Positions 1 to 5,828 of a stretch of DNA of 9,203 bases are shown here, piece by piece (the stretch's first letter is position 1; each line of letters begins with the position of its first letter). A program made the translations under genes and the position numbers. Below the pieces are notes generated by a model. That model was given only the letters and a program-made list of their open reading frames with translations. It did no database searches and was not told the origin of the DNA. The stretch spans positions 1 through 9,203 of the forward strand of contig CAMJTZ010000070.1 in NCBI GenBank assembly GCA_946408865.1, in the 5' to 3' direction. This DNA is from an uncultured Clostridia bacterium. GTDB lineage: Bacteria > Bacillota_A > Clostridia > Christensenellales > Aristaeellaceae.

Positions 1-51
1 AACGACCCCATCGATGTGAACGATGTGCTCTACCGACTGAGCCATGCCACC
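1..51 (-). tRNA. tRNA-Val (anticodon CAC), 5' part, cut by the window edge
   Basis: Read on the minus strand from position 51, the sequence folds as a tRNA 5' region. The acceptor strand is GGTGGCA (51-45), followed by TG. The D stem is GCTC/GAGC around loop AGTCGGTA. The anticodon stem is CATCG/CGATG (5 bp, all Watson-Crick) with loop TTCACAT, which places U33 correctly and gives anticodon CAC (18-16), reading valine GTG codons. Variable-loop bases GGGTC follow, and the T arm runs off the left edge, so the 3' half and the CCA status cannot be judged. The identity rests on the anticodon alone. Confidence 0.85.
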
Positions 52-83
52 ACGCATCGGTTTGTAATTCCTACCAAGGTGTC

Positions 84-108
84 CTACCGACTGAGCCATG
101 CCACCACG
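84..108 (-). pseudogene. Partial duplicate of the tRNA-Val 5' end (tRNA remnant)
   Basis: A 25-nt exact copy of positions 30-54, displaced by 54 nt, lies just upstream of the intact tRNA in its reading direction. It contains the acceptor strand GGTGGCA (105-99), the TG at 8-9, the 5' D stem GCTC and the D loop. The homology stops where the 3' D stem should be: GGAC replaces GAGC, giving a C-A mismatch and a G-U pair. No anticodon arm follows before the real tRNA begins. It therefore cannot be a functional tRNA. It may be the scar of a tandem tRNA duplication followed by an internal deletion. Confidence 0.7.
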
Positions 109-109
109 T

Positions 110-122
110 CCCGGTTGCCGGG
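110..122 (-). other. Small leader hairpin before the tRNA remnant
   Basis: CCCGG-TTG-CCGGG is a 5-bp all-GC inverted repeat with a 3-nt loop (minus-strand RNA CCCGG-CAA-CCGGG). It lies between the start-site palindrome and the tRNA remnant. No T tract follows, so it is not an intrinsic terminator. It may be a processing or structural element of the precursor tRNA leader. Confidence 0.4.
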
Positions 123-126
123 CAGT

Positions 127-142
127 TGTTCCGATCGGAACA
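127..142. promoter_or_regulatory. 16-bp perfect palindrome at the predicted +1 of the tRNA transcript
   Basis: TGTTCCGATCGGAACA is a perfect inverted repeat. Its upstream edge falls on the predicted transcription start, so the RNA could begin with a 6-bp hairpin (UGUUCC/GGAACA, loop GAUC). As DNA it could equally be a dimeric regulator site. The symmetry is seen directly; the role is inferred. Confidence 0.5.
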
Positions 143-177
143 GAGAATATAATATCACGCAAAGAAAGAATGGTCAA
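142..177 (-). promoter_or_regulatory. Promoter of the tRNA unit (TTGACC-17-TATTAT)
   Basis: On the minus strand, -35 TTGACC (177-172) and -10 TATTAT (154-149) are separated by exactly 17 nt. Transcription should start near position 142, giving a leader of about 90 nt before the intact tRNA. The promoter sits between the deacetylase stop codon (192) and the tRNA, so the tRNA has its own start even though the upstream gene reads the same way. Confidence 0.75.
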
Positions 178-191
178 GCAGAAAATCTCGG

Positions 192-824
192 TTATGCGAG
201 ATCCGGGCGGTCAACGGTCTGGAAAACATTGGAGTAGAGACGGTTGCGGACGGGCGTGACGCCGCAGGATTCAAAGAGGCCGGCAACCGTATGGAAGGTG
301 AAGCCGCGGTCTTTCAGGGCGGGAATAATTGTTTTCAGCGCTTCCACGGTGTTGCTGTTTCCTGTCATATCATGCAGGAGGATGATTTCGCCGTCCTTTG
401 CGTTGGCCAGGGTACGGCGGGCTCGCTCCTCTGCGGATACAGCGGGAACCCAGTCCTCGCAGCCGGAGCCGCAGATGAAGGTCAGATCCACGTTGTCAAA
501 AAGCTGTTGGTTGACGGCGATATAGGGAGGACGGAAGAAGGCCGGCGTTCTGCCCGTGATTGCCGCAATCTGCCGGGTGCATTCAGCCACTTCGCTGCGG
601 ATTACTTCCGGCGTCATTTTATCCATAAATCCGTGAGTGACGGAATGGTTTTCGATATCACAGCCGAGGGACTGCGCGCGGCGGACCATTTCAGCGGATT
701 CCGGCGTAATATTGCCGGCGATCAGGAAGAAAGTTCCGACAATCTGATGCGCCTCCAGCAGGTCGAGAACCTGGGGAGTGATGGAGGTGTTCGGGCCGTC
801 GTCAAAAGTGAGGGCGATACGCAT
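192..824 (-). CDS. Polysaccharide deacetylase, NodB domain (carbohydrate esterase family 4)
   Basis: This 210-residue protein consists almost entirely of a NodB/CE4 domain. Such metal-dependent enzymes remove N- or O-acetyl groups from peptidoglycan, chitin-like or other polysaccharides. All family motifs are visible. TFDDGP is at 6-11, with the catalytic-base Asp8 and metal Asp9. HSVTH is at 60-64, giving metal ligands His60 and His64. RPPY is at 98-101, an aromatic DW motif is at 124-125, and LLHD is at 149-152 with catalytic His151. The enzyme therefore looks active. The protein starts directly at the first motif with no signal peptide or membrane segment, which is odd for an enzyme acting on wall polymers; cytosolic substrates or non-classical export are open. 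The start is supported by AAGGAG at 840-835, 10 nt upstream. It has its own promoter (869-897) divergent from the acetyltransferase gene. The exact substrate cannot be told. Confidence 0.9.
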   Translation of the reverse strand: MRIALTFDDGPNTSITPQVLDLLEAHQIVGTFFLIAGNITPESAEMVRRAQSLGCDIENHSVTHGFMDKMTPEVIRSEVAECTRQIAAITGRTPAFFRPPYIAVNQQLFDNVDLTFICGSGCEDWVPAVSAEERARRTLANAKDGEIILLHDMTGNSNTVEALKTIIPALKDRGFTFHTVAGLFESCGVTPVRNRLYSNVFQTVDRPDLA

Positions 825-868
825 AACGCGGGATCTCCTTTCGCAGCAACTGAAACCGGATGGAAACT

Positions 869-897
869 ATACTAGCATTTCCCCGGCCATAACACAA
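869..897 (-). promoter_or_regulatory. Promoter of the polysaccharide deacetylase gene
   Basis: On the minus strand, -35 TTGTGT (897-892) and -10 TAGTAT (874-869) are spaced by 17 nt. The TG one base before the -10 (TGC-TAGTAT) makes it an extended -10 promoter, compensating for the imperfect -35. It is back to back with the cysE promoter, with only 16 nt between their -35 boxes. Confidence 0.6.
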
Positions 898-913
898 GAG
901 CAAAAGAGGAACA

Positions 914-942
914 TTGAATTGCGGACAGAGAAATGATACAAT
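914..942 (+). promoter_or_regulatory. Promoter of the serine acetyltransferase gene (TTGAAT-17-TACAAT)
   Basis: -35 TTGAAT (914-919) and -10 TACAAT (937-942) are separated by 17 nt, close to the SigA consensus, with a predicted start near 949. The TTG of the -35 box is also the first in-frame start codon of the open frame. The promoter lies inside that frame, so translation must begin downstream of it, which supports the ATG at 977. Confidence 0.75.
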
Positions 943-976
943 ACTCCGCGTAATACTGCAGGAGAAACAGACACGA

Positions 977-1768
977 ATGGATGAGAAGAGCAGGATCATG
1001 CCGCCGGACCGGCGGCAGGTTATCAGGATTATCAAGGGACTGCAGGCACTGATGTTTCCGATGTGCTTCCGGCGGGACGATCCGGAGATGACGGACGAGC
1101 AGCTGAAGGATGAAACGGTGCTGCTGCTGGAGCGGGAACTCTGTGCCGCGATGCGGTTCCGCGGGGAAGCGGAACCGAAGGAAAAAGCCAGGAAGATCCG
1201 CGTCGCGTTTATGGAGCAGCTGCCCCGGATCCGGGAACTGCTGATGAAGGATGTGGAAGCACTGTACGAGGGCGATCCCGCGGCGGAAAGCCGGGAAGAA
1301 GTCATGATCTGCTATCCCGGATTCTACGCGATTTCCATCTACCGTCTTGCGCATGAACTGCAAAAACTGCAGACGCCGCTGATTCCCCGGATCATGACGG
1401 AATTCGCGCACGAAAAAACCGGGATCGACATTCATCCCGGCGCAACGATCGGGGAGTATTTCTTCATTGACCACGGGACGGGCATCGTCATCGGTGAGAC
1501 GACGACGATCGGAGATCATGTAAAACTTTACCAGGGCGTGACCCTGGGTGCCCGGAGCTTTGAACTCGACGAGAACGGGAACCCTGTGAAGAAGATTAAA
1601 CGGCATCCGGACATCGGGAATCATGTGGTGATCTACGCCAACGCAACGATCCTTGGCGGAGACACGGTGATCGGAGACAGATGCGTGATCGGCGGCAATA
1701 CCTGGCTGACGCATTCCGTACCCGCGGGATCCACGGTGGCCTATACAGCAACGGAGGACCGGCACTGA
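977..1768 (+). CDS. cysE: Serine O-acetyltransferase (EpsC-type)
   Basis: Transfers acetyl from acetyl-CoA to L-serine, giving O-acetylserine, the first committed step of cysteine synthesis in the cytosol. The chosen start gives 263 residues. The N-terminal 100 residues are alpha-helical by character. A helical segment then carries DVEALYEGDPAA and the YPGFYAISIYRLAH motif. The C-terminal half is a left-handed beta-helix of hexapeptide repeats, including IHPGATIG, FIDHGTGIVIGET, YQGVTLGA and RHPDIGNHVVIYANATILGG. The DHGTG and RHP histidines correspond to the family's catalytic and substrate-binding positions. This pattern matches serine acetyltransferases named EpsC in Firmicutes. AGGAG at 960-964 precedes ATG 977 by 12 nt; a longer TTG start at 914 is rejected because it is the -35 box. 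The C-terminus ends ATEDRH, without the terminal Ile that anchors E. coli CysE in CysK. No CysK gene is adjacent. The last codons form half of the terminator stem. Confidence 0.93.
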   Translation: MDEKSRIMPPDRRQVIRIIKGLQALMFPMCFRRDDPEMTDEQLKDETVLLLERELCAAMRFRGEAEPKEKARKIRVAFMEQLPRIRELLMKDVEALYEGDPAAESREEVMICYPGFYAISIYRLAHELQKLQTPLIPRIMTEFAHEKTGIDIHPGATIGEYFFIDHGTGIVIGETTTIGDHVKLYQGVTLGARSFELDENGNPVKKIKRHPDIGNHVVIYANATILGGDTVIGDRCVIGGNTWLTHSVPAGSTVAYTATEDRH

Positions 1769-1789
1769 TGCCGGTCCTCCGTTGCTTTT
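1748..1789 (+). terminator. Intrinsic terminator overlapping the cysE stop codon
   Basis: GCAACGGAGGACCGGCA (1748-1764) and its exact reverse complement (1769-1785) form a 17-bp perfect stem with tetraloop CTGA. TTTT follows, with TTTTT again ten nucleotides on. The TGA stop codon is inside the loop, so the final codons of the gene form the 5' arm. The minus-strand unit ends 14 nt away at 1799 and its RNA would form the same hairpin, but no U tract follows on that side, so bidirectional use would be weaker. Confidence 0.85.
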
Positions 1790-1798
1790 GCCAGATTT

Positions 1799-2950
1799 TT
1801 ACCGGGGAATAAACTCTTCGATCATGCGTTTCAGAAGCGTATAGGCCGGACGGCGGATGCCGTACGTCCGCGCGCCCGGGGTACAGTAATTGGTGACCAT
1901 CGCGAAAACAAACCTTGTTTCCGGATCAAAATACAGATTGCACAGAGTACTGTCGATCCGTCCCTGATGGCCGTACAGCAGGCGGTCCGGAAACAGGTCT
2001 GTGGCGTTGATGCGGGCGATATTCAGGCCGTATTCCGACTCCGCGGTGATATTCCCCTTGCCGGTCTGGGAAGAGAGCATTTCCTTCACGGTTGCTTCCT
2101 CCAGAATGCGCTCCCCGTTGTAAAGTCCGTAATCACAGAGCATCATGCCGATTCTGCACAGATCCGCACACTTCATCCAGCAGTTGCCGTAGGAAAGATA
2201 ATAATCACGGTCGATATCTATGGCTTCGGGATAGGGCCGGTTAAACCGGGAAGTGATATTGTCCGGATTCTTCAGTAGCTGCGGCGCATAGGCAGCATCC
2301 AGACCCATCCGGTTAAAAAGCAAATCTGAAACAGCTTCGCTCACCTGCAGGCCGGTGACGGCTTCCAGGACACAGCCAAGGATTCCGGCGCCGTAATTGG
2401 AATAGTGATAGGCGGTGCCGGGCTTTTCCTTATAGAAAGAAGTTTTGTACGCGGTCTTGACATTGAGCGCCGTACGGAGAGGACGCTTTGTGGAAAAATA
2501 ACTGTCCCAGATCGTGGATGTGTGGGACATCAGCATCCGCGGGGTAATTCCGATGTCAGGGAATTTAGGATTGGCTGCGAAGAAAGGCTCATCGCCTCCC
2601 AGGATTGTACCGAGGTTTTCATCCAGGTTCAGGCGGCCTGTTTCAACCAGACGCATCACCGCCACAGCGGTTACCAGCTTGGAAACGGAAGCCAGGCGGT
2701 AGTAATGATCCGGTGAGGCTGCGATTCTTTTCTTCTGGTTGGCATAACCGTAGCAGTACTGATAGACGATTTTCCCGTCCTTGGCGACAACCACTTCTCC
2801 GGCGACTGTCTGAGCAGACTTGAAAATTCTCCTCACATCCAGATCCAGCTGGGACGGCTCTTCCGTCGGTTCCGGGGACGGCGCTTCGGCAGCGGCGCAG
2901 AAGGGGAGGCACAGCGCCAGAACGAGAAGAAAAGCAAAGAGACGTTTCAT
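1799..2950 (-). CDS. Secreted serine hydrolase, beta-lactamase / class C-like penicillin-binding fold
   Basis: This 383-residue exported protein belongs to the beta-lactamase-related serine hydrolases (DD-carboxypeptidases, esterases, class C beta-lactamases). Residues 1-21 form a signal peptide (MKRLFAFLLVLALCLPFCAA), followed by a Pro/Glu-rich linker to about 34. The active-site triad is readable: SxxK as S88-V-S-K91, YSN at 183-185, and HQG at 328-330 in place of KTG. HxG is common in the esterase and peptidase branches, so action on peptidoglycan peptides, D-amino-acid peptides or esters is more likely than antibiotic resistance. The open frame runs 72 codons further upstream but overlaps the Lgt-like gene. 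ATG 2950 is chosen because it begins the signal peptide and has GAGGTG at 2960-2955. It is the last gene of the minus-strand unit, 19 nt after the Lgt-like gene. The substrate is unknown. Confidence 0.88.
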   Translation of the reverse strand: MKRLFAFLLVLALCLPFCAAAEAPSPEPTEEPSQLDLDVRRIFKSAQTVAGEVVVAKDGKIVYQYCYGYANQKKRIAASPDHYYRLASVSKLVTAVAVMRLVETGRLNLDENLGTILGGDEPFFAANPKFPDIGITPRMLMSHTSTIWDSYFSTKRPLRTALNVKTAYKTSFYKEKPGTAYHYSNYGAGILGCVLEAVTGLQVSEAVSDLLFNRMGLDAAYAPQLLKNPDNITSRFNRPYPEAIDIDRDYYLSYGNCWMKCADLCRIGMMLCDYGLYNGERILEEATVKEMLSSQTGKGNITAESEYGLNIARINATDLFPDRLLYGHQGRIDSTLCNLYFDPETRFVFAMVTNYCTPGARTYGIRRPAYTLLKRMIEEFIPR

Positions 2951-2969
2951 AGGGCACCTCGGCAAACGT

Positions 2970-4007
2970 TTATTGTACAGGCTGCAGGGCATAGGCTTTT
3001 TTCCAGAGGGGACGGAACGCCAGGAACATCCAGACGCAGGCCAGCAAAACCAGCAGATGGCATCCGTCCGCGGGAAGCCAGGCAATTTCAGGAATCTTCT
3101 TTTCGAAAGCGGCGAATTCCATGACAACGATGACGCCTGCCGCCAGGATGAACTGTACCAGGGCAATCAGTGCCGGTTTCAGGCGCTGTCCTTTCGGAAG
3201 ACGGCGGACACAGACGCCGAAGACAGACAGAATCGCGATTGCGCAGAAGAGCTCATTGACTTTTACAAAGCCGTTAAAGGGCAGATAGACAATCTCGCCG
3301 CCGATCAGCATGCATTCCATCAGCATGGATCCGCAGGAGAACAGGAGGATGAAGAACGCAGTTCTTCCGCCGGGAGCGGCTTTCACACGGGAGACCGGGA
3401 TTGCCGCGAGCGCGGCAAAGACAGCCTGCAGTGAAAAAACAGCCCAAACCCAGACTTCGTAGTAATCCTGCACAGCAAAGGGGAAACGCTCAAAGAAGGA
3501 CCAGTTTTCCGGCCGGAAGATGCTCAGACGGTTTGCAAACTCTGTTTCTTCCGGATTAAACCAGAGCTCCAGTTCCACGCCGATGCCGCAGTCTTTGAAA
3601 AGAAGACCGATCAGCAGGCGAACAGCGGCAATCATCAGCAGTGCGGGAACTGCGACGCAGTCCATGACTGCCGCACCGGACTGTTTTGTGATTTTTCCGG
3701 TGAACAGCGCAGCCAGGAGAAGGCCGGCAATGGCTCCCCAGAGAAGATAGCCGCCGCCCCAGAAACGGTAGAACAGGCCGAGATCCTCGCCGTCAATCAG
3801 CATTTCAATGGACATCAGGCAGTACAGCAGGTGGGCCAGAACCGTACTCAGCGGAACAGACAGCAGGGCGAACCAGCTGGCTGTTCCTTCCCGGAGGCCG
3901 CTCTTCTTCATCCGGAATGAAATCAGGATAAAGAAGGGGATCAGGAGTACCGCAATGAAAAGACCGAGAGGATAGACCGTGAGGGGACCCAGTTGAATCG
4001 GTTCCAT
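2970..4007 (-). CDS. Divergent Lgt-like multi-pass membrane protein
   Basis: The 345 residues are mostly hydrophobic, with roughly seven to nine membrane segments. The order of landmarks follows prolipoprotein diacylglyceryl transferase (Lgt), which moves diacylglycerol from phosphatidylglycerol to lipoprotein cysteines. LGPLTVYPLGL (6-16) resembles the Lgt N-terminus, RFWGGGYLLWGAIAG (81-95) its GG segment, AAVRLLIGLLFKDCGIG (127-143) the Lgt signature, DYYEVWVWA (181-189) the QLYE segment, and SCGSMLMECM (224-233) the second arginine segment. Key residues appear changed: Trp90 replaces the HGG histidine, the signature lacks its Asn and Glu but keeps Arg130, and Ser227 sits where the second Arg is expected, while Glu231 is kept. 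A normal Lgt reaction is therefore doubtful. AAGGAG at 4019-4014, 6 nt before ATG, fixes the start. It lies 17 nt after the glycosidase gene. The alignment is by eye; a generic membrane protein of unknown function is the alternative. Confidence 0.6.
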   Translation of the reverse strand: MEPIQLGPLTVYPLGLFIAVLLIPFFILISFRMKKSGLREGTASWFALLSVPLSTVLAHLLYCLMSIEMLIDGEDLGLFYRFWGGGYLLWGAIAGLLLAALFTGKITKQSGAAVMDCVAVPALLMIAAVRLLIGLLFKDCGIGVELELWFNPEETEFANRLSIFRPENWSFFERFPFAVQDYYEVWVWAVFSLQAVFAALAAIPVSRVKAAPGGRTAFFILLFSCGSMLMECMLIGGEIVYLPFNGFVKVNELFCAIAILSVFGVCVRRLPKGQRLKPALIALVQFILAAGVIVVMEFAAFEKKIPEIAWLPADGCHLLVLLACVWMFLAFRPLWKKAYALQPVQ

Positions 4008-4024
4008 GGCTTTCTCCTTCCCTC

Positions 4025-5059
4025 TTACTCGTCTTTTTCAGGCTCGGCTGAAGCAAAGTAGATAAAATCGTTTACCTTGCGGATATATTTGTTCTGCACG
4101 TGGATCCGCTCATTGTGCGCCGCCACATTGGCGGAACCGCCTCCATCCAGGTTATAGGCCAGAATGGCATCCGGGCACTTCTCAGCCACAAAGTTCGCGA
4201 ATTCTTCCATGGAGAGGCCGGACTTGCGGTTACCCAGACCGTTTGTATACACAATAGCGTATTCCAGATGCCCGGTCTGAACGATGGCAATCCGCATAAT
4301 GGGGTACTGCCATTCATAGGTGTTTGTCCGAGCCACCTGTGTGTTCTTCACATCCTGCACTTCACCGTTTACGACGAGGAAAGGACCGATATTGAAGGTA
4401 TCCAGAACGGTGCGGCCTTCCGGGGTCAGGTGTTCGGCTACGTAGGCTTCGATCTTTGCGTCGTCTGCTTCATAGATCGCGTGGAAATCTCCCTCGCTGT
4501 CGATAAGCAGCATATCGAAAATAATTCCCTTGGAATTTTCTGTTGTATCCTTAATCGCTTCACCCTGGCGCACGGTATACCCCTTGGCCGGAGCCTGCTT
4601 GTAATAATCGCCGTTCATCATGACGACGGCATTTTTCTGTTTGCAGACGGAGACGATATCCGCTGTGCCGTGGCCCTTGGCTGTATCCTGGGCGAATGCT
4701 GTACGCAGCTGCGAAACATGGTTGATTTTGATTCGGACAATCCAGGCTTCGTCGGTCTGCTTGCTGCCCTTATGCGGCCCTGAAACGAGCTTATGGGTAA
4801 TATAATCCTGCTCGAGGGTTACCTTGATCGTGGAATCCTCGTAAGAGGCCGGATGGGTTTCTTTCTTTTTTTCATTTTTGTCCGGCTGGAAAGTCCAGTT
4901 ATCCTCCAGCGGGGGGATACCGCCTTCCTTGATATTCATGGAGAGGATGCCGTTTTCCGCTACGAGCTCCGCTTCCGCCATGTTGGGAGAGGAAAGGACG
5001 AGGGTGAGGGCAAGACCCATCAGTACGACGAGAATCCAGCGAACAAGAGAACGGTTCAT
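4025..5059 (-). CDS. Secreted phosphodiester glycosidase, NAGPA domain
   Basis: This 344-residue exported protein carries a NAGPA (DUF2233) domain, named after the mammalian enzyme that uncovers mannose-6-phosphate by removing N-acetylglucosamine from a phosphodiester. Bacterial members are thought to act on sugar-phosphodiester links in envelope or exopolysaccharide. A signal peptide spans 1-30 (hydrophobic core WILVVLMGLALTLVL, AEA before the cut). A Lys/Glu-rich linker lies near 60-68, and the domain runs from about 75 to 336. Family hallmarks are visible: VVMMNGDYY (145-153), NIGPFLVVNGE (223-233), the IAIVQTG and VYTNGL strands (257-275), and NLDGGGS (303-309). AAGGAAG, 8 nt before ATG 5059, supports the start. 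It is 45 nt after the dehydrogenase and 17 nt before the Lgt-like gene. Wall teichoic acid or another glycosyl-phosphate polymer is a plausible but unproven substrate. Confidence 0.88.
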   Translation of the reverse strand: MNRSLVRWILVVLMGLALTLVLSSPNMAEAELVAENGILSMNIKEGGIPPLEDNWTFQPDKNEKKKETHPASYEDSTIKVTLEQDYITHKLVSGPHKGSKQTDEAWIVRIKINHVSQLRTAFAQDTAKGHGTADIVSVCKQKNAVVMMNGDYYKQAPAKGYTVRQGEAIKDTTENSKGIIFDMLLIDSEGDFHAIYEADDAKIEAYVAEHLTPEGRTVLDTFNIGPFLVVNGEVQDVKNTQVARTNTYEWQYPIMRIAIVQTGHLEYAIVYTNGLGNRKSGLSMEEFANFVAEKCPDAILAYNLDGGGSANVAAHNERIHVQNKYIRKVNDFIYFASAEPEKDE

Positions 5060-5104
5060 TCAAGATCTTCCTTTCTGTATTTATGATCTGACTGTCAGGT
5101 GAGA

Positions 5105-5827
5105 TCAGGTCCAGCAGCCATCGAGGCGGACAACCTCGCCGTTGAAGTATTCAGGCATTTCCAGCAGGCGGAAAGCAGCGTCGGCCGCCTCTTCCGGGGA
5201 GAGAATATAGCCCGCGGGAATCTGTTCTTTAATCTCGGCGATTTCCGCATCGGACAGGTGCGCGTTCATGCGGGTATCCACCATACCAAGGGCCAGGGCG
5301 TTCACCCGGATATGGGACGGCGCCAGTTCCCGTGCCAGGGCACGGGTGAAAGCGTTGACAGCGCCCTTGGAAGCGCTGTAGGCAACCTCGCAGGAAGCGC
5401 CGGACAACCCCCATACGGAGGAAATATTCAGGATCTTTCCGGAGGAAGCTGATACCATATCGGGAACAAAGGTGTGACAGGTATTGTACAGGGAAGTCAG
5501 ATTGGTGCGGAGAAGAGCATCCCACTCCTCCGGCTTCATCTCTGTAAGAAGTCCTGTCCAGCATATGGCGGCATTGTTGACAAGCACATCCACCGGACCG
5601 AAGCGGCGGCGGAGTGATTCAACAAACGCCAGATCCCCTGCATCTCCGAGAGCCGGCAGACAAAGAAGATCCCCCGCCGAGGAAACCAGGCGGGAGGTCT
5701 CTTCCAGAGCGGCGGCATCGGAACCGCCGTTCAAAATGATTTTGCTGTAACAGCCGGAGCACGCGCACCGCAGCGCCAGCGCCCGGCCGACGCCCCGGGA
5801 GGCGCCGGTGATCAGAAGGGTACTCAT
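5105..5827 (-). CDS. Short-chain dehydrogenase/reductase, FabG-like
   Basis: This is a 240-residue classical SDR, a cytosolic NAD(P)-dependent oxidoreductase with a Rossmann fold. The cofactor glycine motif TGASRGVG is at 7-14, with Arg11 suggesting NADPH preference. NNAA is at 84-87 and the structural Asn in RTNL at 109. The catalytic Ser is in ISSVWG (S136/S137), followed by Tyr150-x3-Lys154 and NALALGMVDT after beta-6. The C-terminal GEVVRLDG resembles the FabG ending. It may reduce a 3-oxoacyl or sugar intermediate; a housekeeping fabG would normally sit with other fab genes, which are absent here. The frame extends 36 codons upstream into the preceding gene, but ATG 5827 starts the fold correctly. 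Its ATG follows the previous stop by a single base (TGA-T-ATG) and no clear Shine-Dalgarno is present, so translation is probably coupled to the VanY-like gene. Confidence 0.9.
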   Translation of the reverse strand: MSTLLITGASRGVGRALALRCACSGCYSKIILNGGSDAAALEETSRLVSSAGDLLCLPALGDAGDLAFVESLRRRFGPVDVLVNNAAICWTGLLTEMKPEEWDALLRTNLTSLYNTCHTFVPDMVSASSGKILNISSVWGLSGASCEVAYSASKGAVNAFTRALARELAPSHIRVNALALGMVDTRMNAHLSDAEIAEIKEQIPAGYILSPEEAADAAFRLLEMPEYFNGEVVRLDGCWT

Positions 5828-5828
5828 A

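Noticed and set aside
16..237. 73-codon plus-strand frame across the tRNA region
   Set aside because: It contains a repeated peptide (YRLSHATT) only because the tRNA 5' end is duplicated; no coding evidence.
872..1765. 297-codon minus-strand frame opposite cysE
   Set aside because: Pro/Arg/His-rich low-quality translation typical of an antisense shadow; cysE is unambiguous.
1799..2950. Antibiotic-resistance beta-lactamase
   Set aside because: SxxK and YSN are shared by many peptidases and esterases, and HQG replaces KTG; nothing points to antibiotic hydrolysis.
5060..5104. Small inverted repeat CTGAC-T-GTCAG between SDR and glycosidase genes
   Set aside because: 5-bp arms with a 1-nt centre and no T tract; too short to call a terminator or operator.
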